A DNA stretch of 15,677 bases from Sphaerochaeta sp. (GTDB lineage: Bacteria > Spirochaetota > Spirochaetia > Sphaerochaetales > Sphaerochaetaceae), in the NCBI GenBank assembly GCA_003456855.1, contig DMOO01000214.1, forward strand, positions 1 to 15,677, read 5' to 3'. Made by a program: the position numbers and the translations under genes. The notes under the pieces are model-generated. The model saw nothing but the letters and a program-made list of their open reading frames with translations. It was not told the DNA's origin and did not search any database. Positions 1-6,382 of the stretch are shown in pieces (the stretch's first letter is position 1; each line of letters starts with the position of its first letter).

Positions 1-24
1 CCTTAAGACTGCCGCCTTAACCTC

Positions 25-53
25 ATTATATTGAGACGGTGGGAACAGTTCAA
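25..53 (-). promoter_or_regulatory. Sigma-70 promoter directed out of the window to the left
   Basis: Read on the minus strand there is a -35 box TTGAAC (48-53), a spacer of exactly 17 bases and a perfect -10 box TATAAT (25-30). This is one of the best sigma-70 matches in the window. Transcription would start near position 18 and run off the left edge, so the gene served is not visible. It sits just beyond the stop codon of the lipoprotein gene, which is on the same strand, so it begins a new transcription unit. Confidence 0.65.
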
Positions 54-70
54 CAAAAACAGACTCCAAA

Positions 71-1036
71 TCAGTAGGCTTCCGAAACATTTGGAAGGCC
101 GAAGGTGGAGCCTCCTGTGACGGTCACATACCAGTCCTTGCAACGGTTGGTGTCGGAACTTCCCAGAACACGGCTCATTGACCTGGTGGCGGTGGATGTG
201 GTGCTGTCTATGGCATCGCCCTCCCAGAAACCTGCATCGATCACCCACTGCGCCCTCTCCTTTGCACCCCTGGTGCCGAAGCCTTCATGGCTTGCACTGA
301 AGTTTGAATAGACCACAGCATCGATGATTCCGGCCCCAAGAGACGGTGTATCGCACAAAACAAGGGTTCCATTGTTAGAAGAAGGTCCTGAAGTAGTGTT
401 AGCACATGAATTTATTACACCAAGTCCCTCATTCAGGACATCGTCTGGCAGTTTTTCGGTCCACCAGACCACAATCAGGTCATTTTCCTTCACACTTACA
501 TCACCGAATACGATCCTGGCATCGCTGTCATCGGGGATTCCGCAGTACAGGACCATGCCGTTGATGTTCCCGTTGCCCTTCACCAGAAGCTCAGTCCTGT
601 CAGGGCTCCTGTCCGTGCCCTTGGTGGTGAACTCGTTTATGACTATAGGCGGAATCATGGCGTTGTGGCCCCAGACCTCGACGCTGAAACCGGTGGTGTT
701 CCCGCTGTAGTCCTTGACCCTTCCTCCGACCTCCGAGCTCTGCCCCGGAGGAAGACTTGAGTTCAGGGTCACGTAGATGAACTTGCCGTCAGCTCTTGCG
801 GTGAACGGACTGAAGGATGAGCCGTAGACCTTTACGGGCTCGTTGAACTCAATCTTGACGACCGAGCTTGAGGCAGTGGACACAGAGACAAGGACCGGCG
901 ACTGGCAGTCCCTTCCAGAGAAAACGTTGACAATCTCCCCTACGTCGACTTCCTGGGAGCAGCCAAGCAGAAGAACGATAAGGGCTACGGCCAGAGCCGC
1001 TATCACGGCCAGAACGATGAAGACTTTTCTGTTCAT
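71..1036 (-). CDS. Lamin-tail-domain (LTD) lipoprotein
   Basis: A 321-residue predicted surface or periplasmic lipoprotein. Residues 1-25 form a signal peptide (MNRK then a long hydrophobic stretch) ending in a lipobox LLGC, with the lipidated Cys at 26. Residues from about 45 to 127 look like a bacterial Ig-like domain (strand pattern, FNEPVKV, VKDYSGN). Residues from about 133 to the end match the lamin-tail fold: it opens PPIVINEF and closes with a DWYV...TFGLPN signature. I chose ATG at 1036 because GAGAGG lies 5 bases upstream; an in-frame GTG two codons earlier (1042) would overlap that site. No catalytic residues are seen, so a binding or scaffold role is inferred; LTD domains are known in bacterial secreted proteins, sometimes beside nuclease or phosphatase domains. 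The gene is preceded by the repeated promoter-like element shared with ssb and recQ. Confidence 0.85.
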   Translation of the reverse strand: MNRKVFIVLAVIAALAVALIVLLLGCSQEVDVGEIVNVFSGRDCQSPVLVSVSTASSSVVKIEFNEPVKVYGSSFSPFTARADGKFIYVTLNSSLPPGQSSEVGGRVKDYSGNTTGFSVEVWGHNAMIPPIVINEFTTKGTDRSPDRTELLVKGNGNINGMVLYCGIPDDSDARIVFGDVSVKENDLIVVWWTEKLPDDVLNEGLGVINSCANTTSGPSSNNGTLVLCDTPSLGAGIIDAVVYSNFSASHEGFGTRGAKERAQWVIDAGFWEGDAIDSTTSTATRSMSRVLGSSDTNRCKDWYVTVTGGSTFGLPNVSEAY

Positions 1037-1053
1037 AGGCACCTCTCTGGAGA

Positions 1054-1091
1054 CCTATACGGCGAAAAAGTCGAAAAGATTAAGTTTTTTT
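1054..1091 (-). promoter_or_regulatory. Repeated promoter-like element, copy A (upstream of LTD lipoprotein)
   Basis: On the minus strand: seven A residues (1085-1091), then CTTAATCTTTT, C, GACTTTTTC, G and CCGTATAGG, ending at 1054. The last 31 bases differ from copy B (2436-2466) at only two positions and from copy C (8155-8185) at four without gaps. It lies 17 bases before the lipoprotein ATG and points toward it. TAAT-N15-GCCGTATA has the geometry of a sigma-28-type promoter (TAAA-N15-GCCGATAA). The A-tract could act like an UP element. The recognition factor is unknown. Confidence 0.75.
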
Positions 1092-1166
1092 CCTGGCCAA
1101 CTGGCAATTTTGCCCAGTAAGCCTCTAGGATACAAGGAAATAAAAATTTTTCAGAAATAGAAAGGA

Positions 1167-1190
1167 AAGGGGCCGCAACCGCGACCCCTT
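1167..1190 (-). terminator. Terminator of the DUF5655-like gene
   Basis: A 10-bp stem with a 4-base loop sits about 30 bases after the stop of the DUF5655-like gene. One position pairs only as G-U on the minus-strand RNA (C-A on the plus strand), which supports minus orientation. The U-tract that follows is weak (TTTCCTTTC). Confidence 0.7.
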
Positions 1191-1217
1191 ATAACAAGAG
1201 AAAAGTGACTATTTAGA

Positions 1218-1601
1218 TCAAGCGTAATTCAGCTTGGAGTACTCGTATGACTGTCTGATCCAGCCCTTGACCTCAGTATCGATGTCATCGACCGATCTGA
1301 TCCCGATGTGGTAGACGTAGGACCTTGAACCAGGAACAGGATTGACTGTCTTCTCAATCCTTGAACTCTGGATCTTCTTCCTGTTCGTTATTGCCAGATT
1401 GAAGAGGACTGACTCCTCCTCAGTGGCCGGAAGCGAAACATATGCAAAACCAGCTGCGGTCCTGAAAACCAGCAGTGAGCCCTGGACGGAAATCCTAGCA
1501 TCTGGACATATGTCATTAATATAAAGCTTAAGGCACTCGAAAGCCTTCAGTGAATCCAGATGGGTTCCGAAGAATGCTGTTGCCTTGTCTTCACCTGACA
1601 T
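1218..1601 (-). CDS. DUF5655-like small protein
   Basis: A 127-residue soluble protein without signal peptide or membrane segments. The pattern of a leading helix (FECLKLYINDICPDARI), a central stretch where FAYVSLPATEEE precedes a strand, and a closing HIGIRSVDDIDTEVKGWIRQSYEYS resembles the DUF5655 family, whose function is not established and whose members are often labelled 'putative transport protein' without evidence. ATG at 1601 is chosen because AAGGAGGG (1607-1614) lies six bases upstream; upstream in-frame TTG/GTG codons lack such a site. It is on the same strand as the LTD lipoprotein but separated by a terminator and copy A, so the two are likely independent units. The family assignment is from memory of sequence pattern and is moderate. 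Confidence 0.7.
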   Translation of the reverse strand: MSGEDKATAFFGTHLDSLKAFECLKLYINDICPDARISVQGSLLVFRTAAGFAYVSLPATEEESVLFNLAITNRKKIQSSRIEKTVNPVPGSRSYVYHIGIRSVDDIDTEVKGWIRQSYEYSKLNYA

Positions 1602-1958
1602 AGATGCCCTCCTTAAAAATTTTTTCACCAAGCCTTGAAATTACAATGCCTTGAAACTTCAAAACCTCCTGCTTGATGATTCAAGTATAAGGCCAGTGGC
1701 AATAATTGTCAACTCCTTATTTTACAAGGAATTACGAAAATTATTGTCTATATGGGACTTATATAGGTCTACCACTATAACCATAAGAATCCATGAAAAA
1801 ATATTTTATTATTATAGGCTTTCCTTTAGTTTTAATTTATGCCTTTTTTCCAGTAAGAAATCTTCATAAATGTTTTGGCCACACTTTCCTTTTTGCCCGA
1901 CCATTATTATTATTGAGACAAGAAAGGTATTGGGACAGGCTTATATGCCAAACTCTAC
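1602..1958. other. AT-rich intergenic region between divergent genes
   Basis: This stretch separates the DUF5655-like gene (leftward) from thioredoxin (rightward) and must hold both promoters, but I see no box pair good enough to name. GCCTTGAAA occurs twice 18 bases apart (1633-1641 and 1651 region, approximate). Poly-A/T runs are frequent. Open frames here start with TTG or lack ribosome-binding sites, so I do not call a gene. Confidence 0.4.
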
Positions 1959-1969
1959 AGGAGGAAAAT

Positions 1970-2290
1970 ATGAGTGAGATTACCCTTAATGGATCAAACT
2001 TCCAGCAGGAAGTAATAGAGAGCAAGATTCCAGTCTTCGTGGACTTCTGGGCACCATGGTGCGGCCCTTGCAGAATGGTAGGTCCAATCATCTCCCAGAT
2101 CGCAACCAAGTACGAAGGAACAGTCAAGGTCGGTAAGGTCGATGTTGACGAGAACCCAGAGCTTGCAGAGTCCTTCAATGTCAGCAGCATCCCTACAATG
2201 ATCCTCTTCAAGGATGGAAAGGCTGTTGCACAGCGCGTCGGCGGAGCCAACATGGCAATTCTGGACGCATTCATCAAGGACAACATCTGA
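1970..2290 (+). CDS. trxA: Thioredoxin
   Basis: A 106-residue cytoplasmic dithiol-disulfide oxidoreductase, the usual length for thioredoxin 1. It reduces protein disulfides, including those of ribonucleotide reductase, and is recharged by thioredoxin reductase, which is not in this window. The active site is WCGPC at residues 30-34 within the standard FWAPWCGPC context. The buried Asp is present in VDFWA, the cis-proline loop is SIPTM, and GGAN follows near the C-terminus. The start is ATG 1970, five bases after AGGAGG (1959-1964); the open frame extends upstream to 1793 but that part is AT-rich and not thioredoxin-like. It is followed by a strong terminator, so it is monocistronic. Confidence 0.95.
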   Translation: MSEITLNGSNFQQEVIESKIPVFVDFWAPWCGPCRMVGPIISQIATKYEGTVKVGKVDVDENPELAESFNVSSIPTMILFKDGKAVAQRVGGANMAILDAFIKDNI

Positions 2291-2315
2291 TAGAAAAGGT
2301 GTCCTTTGATGCTTC

Positions 2316-2350
2316 AAGGAGCTCGTGTTAAAACAAGCTCCTTTTTTGTT
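2316..2350 (+). terminator. Rho-independent terminator of trxA
   Basis: AAGGAGCT (2316-2323) pairs perfectly with AGCTCCTT (2336-2343). An inner TGTT/AACA pairing shortens the loop, and the stem is followed by a T-rich tract (TTTTGTTT). It lies 25 bases after the trxA stop. Confidence 0.9.
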
Positions 2351-2427
2351 TACCCTCAAAAAATTTTTTATATTTTTTATTTCATTGTTTTGTATGCACT
2401 TATCTCTTGGTTTTTGATTGTCGTCCG

Positions 2428-2466
2428 AAAAAAATCTTAATCTTTTAGACTTTTTCTCCGTATAGG
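2428..2466 (+). promoter_or_regulatory. Repeated promoter-like element, copy B (upstream of ssb)
   Basis: Seven A residues (2428-2434), then TCTTAATCTTTT, A, GACTTTTTC, T and CCGTATAGG ending at 2466. Over 31 bases it matches copy A at 29 positions. It ends four bases before the ATG of the leader ORF at 2471. If GCCG/TCCGTATA is the -10 region, transcription would begin at or next to that ATG. There is no better sigma-70 pair between the trxA terminator and ssb. Confidence 0.75.
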
Positions 2467-2470
2467 ACCT

Positions 2471-2551
2471 ATGAAAGAGGGCAAGAGCCCAACGGAACAG
2501 GTGCCTTGTACAGGTCTCCCCGACGCTCCCCTCCTTCAAAGGAGTCGTTAA
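2471..2551 (+). CDS. Putative 26-codon leader peptide upstream of ssb
   Basis: An ATG at 2471 opens a 26-codon frame (begins MKEGKSPTEQ) that ends with TAA at 2549-2551, overlapping the ssb ATG by one base (TAATG). No good Shine-Dalgarno precedes it, but the ATG falls where transcription would start from copy B, so leaderless initiation is possible. Translation through it would open the hairpin at 2531-2544 that masks the ssb ribosome-binding site. The peptide itself resembles nothing I know. The exact stop/start overlap is seen directly; its use is inference. Confidence 0.4.
   Translation: MKEGKSPTEQVPCTGLPDAPLLQRSR
2531..2544 (+). promoter_or_regulatory. Hairpin masking the ssb ribosome-binding site
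   Basis: CTCCT (2531-2535) pairs with AGGAG (2540-2544) across a TCAA loop. The AGGAG strand is the ssb Shine-Dalgarno sequence, six bases before ATG 2551. A second small stem, GGGC (2479-2482) with GCCC (2487-2490), lies earlier in the leader. The stem is short, so its strength in vivo is uncertain. Confidence 0.45.
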
Positions 2552-3132
2552 TGAACAATCTAAACACAGTTCTTGTCGAGGGGCTTCTGACCAGAGACCC
2601 TGAGAGAATGGGACCTGAAGGGTCATCGATGTGCAAGATCGGAATCGCCAACAATCGCTACTACTTCTCTGAAAAGGAGGACCGATGGATTCCGGACACC
2701 TCGTTCTTCACCATCCAGGTCTACGGGGCAGTGGCGGAGAGCTGCATGCGCCGCCTTAAGAAAGGAAGGGGCATCCGCGTGGTAGGGAGACTGAAGCAGT
2801 ACATAAGCAAGTACAGCAACTCCGAGAAGGTCTTCATCCAGGCTGAGCACATCGAGGTCCAGCCGCGCAGAGTCACGGAGAAGCAGGAGATCCCTACAAT
2901 GGAGAAACTCCAGGGTGTACCTGTAGCCTCGGCGAACATGCATGAGCTGGACATCGAGGACGAGGACGAGGCACGCAGGATGCAGGAGGAGCAGCCTCAG
3001 GCACCTCAGGGCGACAGCGATGCCGAGAGAATCGCCGAGGAGTCTGCAGAGAGGGTCGAGGACACCATTCCTGTGGACGAGGAGAACCAGATTCAGGGCG
3101 AACAGAAGGAGGACAATGACGACCCGTTCTGA
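2551..3132 (+). CDS. ssb: Single-stranded DNA-binding protein
   Basis: A 193-residue SSB. Residues 1 to about 105 form the OB-fold that coats single-stranded DNA during replication, repair and recombination (starts MNNLNTVLVEGLLTRDP, with core SFFTIQVYG, RVVGRLKQY and FIQAEHIEV). Residues from about 110 to 185 form a Gln/Glu/Asp-rich disordered linker. The last residues, DNDDPF, are the acidic tip with terminal Pro-Phe that docks partner proteins such as RecQ, RecO and exonuclease I. The tail is longer and more acidic than in many bacteria. The start is set by AAAGGAG six bases upstream of ATG 2551. The gene is monocistronic: copy B precedes it and a hairpin follows. It is not beside rpsF/rpsR, the usual site of the housekeeping ssb in many bacteria. 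Confidence 0.95.
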   Translation: MNNLNTVLVEGLLTRDPERMGPEGSSMCKIGIANNRYYFSEKEDRWIPDTSFFTIQVYGAVAESCMRRLKKGRGIRVVGRLKQYISKYSNSEKVFIQAEHIEVQPRRVTEKQEIPTMEKLQGVPVASANMHELDIEDEDEARRMQEEQPQAPQGDSDAERIAEESAERVEDTIPVDEENQIQGEQKEDNDDPF

Positions 3133-3212
3133 TCGGATAACTGACAGATAGGGCCTGATCATGTCTCTTTCCAAATAAACGATCATTCCACCTATCAAAA
3201 AAACAAAACCCT

Positions 3213-3250
3213 CCCCTGCATTCGCCTGTGCCATGCAGGGGATTTCTTTC
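3213..3250 (+). terminator. Terminator after ssb
   Basis: CCCCTGCAT (3213-3221) pairs with ATGCAGGGG (3233-3241), a perfect 9-bp stem, followed by ATTTCTTTCC. The U-tract is imperfect. On the other strand the stem is followed after a few bases by a long T-run, so it may work in both directions. Confidence 0.75.
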
Positions 3251-3282
3251 CTCAAAGGCCCCTAATGGTGTAGAATCCAGCC

Positions 3283-4086
3283 ATGAGCAAAAAATGTCCT
3301 TATGCAAAGACGGTCCTTGTGACCGGGGCTTCAAGCGGAATAGGAATGGAGACTGCTGACCTGTTCGCTATGAACGGATTCCAGGTCTATGCTGCCTCAA
3401 GGCATCCAAGGAAGACGGACAATCCAAACATCCATCCAATAGAGATGGACGTGACGGACGAGAAATCAATAGAGAAAGCAGCCGAAGGCATAACAGAACT
3501 TGGCATGATAATCCACTGCGCAGGCTTCGGCATAAGCGGATCTGCCGAGATGACCCCGCTGGACCGTGCACGTGCCCAGATGGAGACCAACTACTTCGGC
3601 GTTCTGAACGTCAACAGGGTATTCCTGCCGCTTCTCAGAAAGAACAGCAGATCCCTTGTTTTGATAACAGGCTCGGTTGCGGGCTTCATAGCCATTCCAT
3701 ACCAGAGCCACTACAGCTCCTCCAAGTATGCGCTGGAGGCCTACAGCCGTGCCTTGCGCATCGAGGCGGGCCAATTCGGCGTAAAAGTGACAATTGTACA
3801 GCCCGGAGACACCAAAACAGGCTTTACAAAGGCCCGAACAAGCGACGAACCTGAAAATTCTCCATATATTAAGCAGTGTCAGGACTCTGTTGCCCATATG
3901 GCACACGATGAACAGACCGGGAGGTCCGCAAATTCGGTTGCAAACGTGTTTCTGAAGCTTGCCTACAGGAAGAATCCACCTGTGAACGTGGCTGTAGGAT
4001 TCGAATACAAGACGATAGCGTTCTTGTCTAGGATTCTTCCGTCCAGGTTGATAACATGGCTTGTCAAGTTGATTTACATTAGCTGA
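3283..4086 (+). CDS. Short-chain dehydrogenase/reductase (classical SDR)
   Basis: A 267-residue NAD(P)-dependent oxidoreductase with a Rossmann fold. TGASSGIG at 14-21 binds the cofactor, HCAG at 78-81 is the NNAG equivalent, and the catalytic residues are Ser131 (ITGSVAG), Tyr144 and Lys148 (YSSSK). QPGDTKTGF matches the post-catalytic PG motif. A basic residue after the second strand (ASRHPRK) suggests NADPH preference. The C-terminal 30 residues are hydrophobic and basic (AFLSRILPSRLITWLVKLIYI), hinting at membrane contact. The substrate cannot be told from sequence. No good Shine-Dalgarno precedes ATG 3283, and a TAGAAT -10-like box ends six bases before it, so the mRNA may be leaderless. 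The gene lies between the ssb terminator and the UMP-kinase promoter. Confidence 0.9.
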   Translation: MSKKCPYAKTVLVTGASSGIGMETADLFAMNGFQVYAASRHPRKTDNPNIHPIEMDVTDEKSIEKAAEGITELGMIIHCAGFGISGSAEMTPLDRARAQMETNYFGVLNVNRVFLPLLRKNSRSLVLITGSVAGFIAIPYQSHYSSSKYALEAYSRALRIEAGQFGVKVTIVQPGDTKTGFTKARTSDEPENSPYIKQCQDSVAHMAHDEQTGRSANSVANVFLKLAYRKNPPVNVAVGFEYKTIAFLSRILPSRLITWLVKLIYIS

Positions 4087-4101
4087 AGTAAAAGATAGAA
4101 T
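4074..4101 (+). promoter_or_regulatory. Putative promoter of the UMP kinase gene
   Basis: TTACAT (4074-4079), a 16-base spacer and TAGAAT (4096-4101) form a fair sigma-70 pair overlapping the end of the SDR gene. A start near 4108 would leave a short leader carrying the AAAAGGAG site at 4117-4124. Confidence 0.45.
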
Positions 4102-4131
4102 CACTTTATTATTAGACAAAAGGAGTTGGGA

Positions 4132-4833
4132 ATGAGAATTTCAGTTCTTTCAGTTGGCGGTTCAATAATCGCTCCGGATGGAGTCAATAGCGAGTTCCTT
4201 GCAGCGTTCCTCGCAAAGATCAAGGAATACCTTTCAGAAAACCCAGAGGACAAGCTCATCTTCGTCTGCGGTGGTGGAGCACCTGCAAGAGTCTATCAGC
4301 AGGCCTACAGGGCTGTTGTCACAGACCCATCCGAGCAGGATGCAAACGCACAGGACTGGATCGGTATCAAGGCAACCCACATCAACGCAGAGCTGGTAAA
4401 GGCCATCTTCGGCTCCCTCTGCAAGGACCCGGTCGTCACAAACCCAACAGAAGAGAGCGTCCAGTTCTCAGGTCGCATCCTTGTCGCCGGTGGCTGGAAG
4501 CCGGGCTTCTCCACAGACACAGACGCCGTCTACCTTGCAAAGAGATTCGGCGCCACAAAGGTCATCAACCTCTCCAACATCGCAAAGGTCTACACAGACG
4601 ACCCACGCAAGAACCCTGATGCAAAGCCGATCGACACCATCTCATGGGCGGACTTCCGCAAGATGGTCGGTGATGAATGGGTTCCTGGAAAGAACGCTCC
4701 GTTCGATCCGATTGCCTCAAAGCTCGCCCAGGAAGCCGGTATCAGAGTCATCTGCGCTGACGGAAGAAACACCGCCAACACACTGGCAATCCTGAATGAA
4801 GAGACGTTCGAAGGAACCGTCATCGGGGACTGA
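4132..4833 (+). CDS. pyrH: UMP kinase, archaeal-type
   Basis: A 233-residue amino-acid-kinase-fold enzyme that phosphorylates UMP to UDP with ATP. It begins MRISVLSVGGSII (nucleotide-binding strand and glycine turn), has VCGGGAPAR at 45-53, DWIGIKATHINAELV at 75-89, and a substrate region GGWKPGFSTDTDAVYLA at 120-136, followed by VINLSNIAKVYTDDPRKNP and GKNAPFDPIASKLA. These are features of the archaeal UMP kinase subfamily rather than the hexameric bacterial PyrH, whose sequence differs at the glycine-rich and effector regions. The start is ATG 4132, seven bases after AAAAGGAG; a TTG at 4126 lies too close to that site. It is followed after two bases by an AEC carrier gene, so the two are cotranscribed. 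Confidence 0.88.
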   Translation: MRISVLSVGGSIIAPDGVNSEFLAAFLAKIKEYLSENPEDKLIFVCGGGAPARVYQQAYRAVVTDPSEQDANAQDWIGIKATHINAELVKAIFGSLCKDPVVTNPTEESVQFSGRILVAGGWKPGFSTDTDAVYLAKRFGATKVINLSNIAKVYTDDPRKNPDAKPIDTISWADFRKMVGDEWVPGKNAPFDPIASKLAQEAGIRVICADGRNTANTLAILNEETFEGTVIGD

Positions 4834-4835
4834 CA

Positions 4836-5777
4836 ATGGAAGTGATCAAGATTTCGGCAATAGCCATCGCCCCAATCATGTTCTTCATGGCTCTGGGATA
4901 CTTCTTCCAGAAGAAGAGTATCCTCAGCAGACCTGCAGCCAAAGAGCTGAACATCATCGTATTCAAGTTCTTCCTCTCCACCATGTGCGGAGAGACTCTG
5001 TACAAGGCCGATTTGAATAGGGACGTTGAGCTGCTGCCGATTCTCATCGTGGCATGCGGCCTGGTGGGGACATTCCTGCTTCTCTGTCTGATAGTGCCCC
5101 GCTTCGTAAAGGAGAAGGACCAGATCCCTGTCATGATCCAGGGAATCTACAAGTCCAACTATGCACTTCTTGGAATACCAATCGCACAGAGCATCTGCGG
5201 TGCCGACAGAATCGGGATCACAGCAGTGGTTGCCATAGTGATCCTTCCGCTCAACAACATCTTCTCAGCCTTCATCTTCGAGAAGTACACAGGCAAGGCC
5301 ACAAGCATCCCGAAACTGCTGCTGAAGATCATCACCAACCCACTTGTACTTGCATGTATAATCGGTCTTGGCCTGAATCTCAGCGGACTTCAGATACCAA
5401 GCTGGATAATGACGGGAATCATCTCCAAGCTGAGCAGTCTTGCAACTCCTCTTTCGATGATCGCCCTTGGAGCCACATTCGAGTTCGGTTTCATAAAGAA
5501 GTATGGAAAGAAGATTTTCTGGGCCGTTTTCGCAAAGCTGATACTAATCCCAAGTGTGATAATTCCAGTTTCAATTCTGCTGGGATTGAGAGGCCCAAGC
5601 CTCGTTGCTGTCGCCATCTATGCCGCTGCACCTAACGCGGTGAACTCCTACAGCACGGCTGTTGCAATGGGCGGTGACGCCGACCTGGCGAACGAGATAG
5701 TCGTGATGTCCTCCATCATAAGCATGGTGACCCTGTTCGGCTGGTTCGTCCTTATCGGCAACGTCGTGGGATTCTGA
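4836..5777 (+). CDS. AEC-family (auxin efflux carrier-type) transporter
   Basis: A 313-residue inner-membrane protein with about ten hydrophobic segments in two five-helix halves, typical of the AEC family, whose bacterial members move malonate, malate or other organic anions. Helix 1 is APIMFFMALGYFF. A basic cytoplasmic loop KKSILSRPAAKELNIIVFKFFL follows. The second half starts near residue 165 (NPLVLACIIGLGLNL) and contains PLSMIALGATF and AAPNAVNSYSTAVAMGGDADLANEIVV, the conserved crossover-like motif. The ATG is two bases after the UMP-kinase stop and has only a weak GGGGA site, so translation is probably coupled. The substrate is unknown; the link to UMP kinase looks positional. Confidence 0.88.
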   Translation: MEVIKISAIAIAPIMFFMALGYFFQKKSILSRPAAKELNIIVFKFFLSTMCGETLYKADLNRDVELLPILIVACGLVGTFLLLCLIVPRFVKEKDQIPVMIQGIYKSNYALLGIPIAQSICGADRIGITAVVAIVILPLNNIFSAFIFEKYTGKATSIPKLLLKIITNPLVLACIIGLGLNLSGLQIPSWIMTGIISKLSSLATPLSMIALGATFEFGFIKKYGKKIFWAVFAKLILIPSVIIPVSILLGLRGPSLVAVAIYAAAPNAVNSYSTAVAMGGDADLANEIVVMSSIISMVTLFGWFVLIGNVVGF

Positions 5778-5780
5778 TTC

Positions 5781-5806
5781 TGGAATCCGGACATCTCCGG
5801 ATTCCA
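5781..5806. terminator. Hairpin between convergent AEC carrier and ndk
   Basis: A perfect 11-bp inverted repeat (TGGAATCCGGA, loop CATC) begins three bases after the AEC stop and ends 16 bases before the ndk stop on the other strand. Neither side has a proper U-tract, so it may be a bidirectional terminator or an RNA 3'-end stabiliser. Confidence 0.65.
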
Positions 5807-5822
5807 AAACCATTTTCGTGGT

Positions 5823-6287
5823 TCAGTTCCCCATCTTCTCCTTGAGAATCTCAAAGGCTGTCTGCCACTTGTCGCAAATCTCCTCAGGCTTGAAGTAGAT
5901 TGCGATCTCTCTGGCTGCGCTCTCCGGACCGTCTGATCCGTGGATGACGTTGAAGCTCATCTCCGGAGAGAAGTCGCCTCTGATGGTTCCGACCTCTGCG
6001 TTTGCAGGGTTTGTCTTTCCCATGATCTGTCTCATTCCGAGGATTGCGTCATTGCCCTCAACAACCATTGCGACGATAGGTGCGCTTGTGATGAACTTGA
6101 CGAGGTTCGGATAGAACGGCTTCCCGTAGTGCTCTGCATAGTGGGCTGCAGCCTGTTCATCTGAGACCTGGATCATCTTGAGTGCAACGATCTTGTAGCC
6201 CTTCTCCTCGATTCTCGAGACGATCTTTCCGATAAGGCCACGCTGAACTGCATCCGGCTTGATGGCGATGAATGTTCTCTCTTTCAT
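5823..6287 (-). CDS. ndk: Nucleoside diphosphate kinase
   Basis: A 154-residue enzyme that transfers the gamma-phosphate of ATP to other NDPs through a phosphohistidine. The catalytic His is His116 in [16 protein letters not shown]. Lys10 ([11 protein letters not shown]), and the Arg/Asn set in [17 protein letters not shown], are in their canonical places. The length is normal. The start is ATG 6287, preceded by AGGAGA with five-base spacing. It is divergent from the lipid kinase at 6383 and convergent with the AEC gene, hence monocistronic. A TATGAT box upstream on the minus strand may be its -10, but no good -35 is seen. Confidence 0.95.
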   Translation of the reverse strand: MKERTFIAIKPDAVQRGLIGKIVSRIEEKGYKIVALKMIQVSDEQAAAHYAEHYGKPFYPNLVKFITSAPIVAMVVEGNDAILGMRQIMGKTNPANAEVGTIRGDFSPEMSFNVIHGSDGPESAAREIAIYFKPEEICDKWQTAFEILKEKMGN

Positions 6288-6346
6288 ATGTTTCTCCTAT
6301 TAAGGTTTTTCTTTTCTCGGCAATCATACAATAAACAGGCAGGCAC

Positions 6347-6375
6347 TTCCAGTTAAAATCCTTTGAATATATAAT
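6347..6375 (+). promoter_or_regulatory. Putative promoter of the lipid-kinase operon
   Basis: A perfect TATAAT at 6370-6375 is preceded, 17 bases upstream, by only a weak TTCCAG. The ATG of the lipid kinase begins seven bases after the box and lacks a Shine-Dalgarno, so the transcript would be leaderless or nearly so. Confidence 0.5.
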
Positions 6376-6382
6376 CACAGTC

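Noticed and set aside
1651..1869. Plus-strand 72-codon frame before trxA
   Set aside because: TTG start, no ribosome-binding site, poly-A/T-driven residues (FYYYRLSFSF) and no family resemblance.
2623..3334. Long minus-strand frames opposite ssb
   Set aside because: Shadows of the ssb reading frame; ssb has a clear OB-fold, acidic tip and ribosome-binding site.
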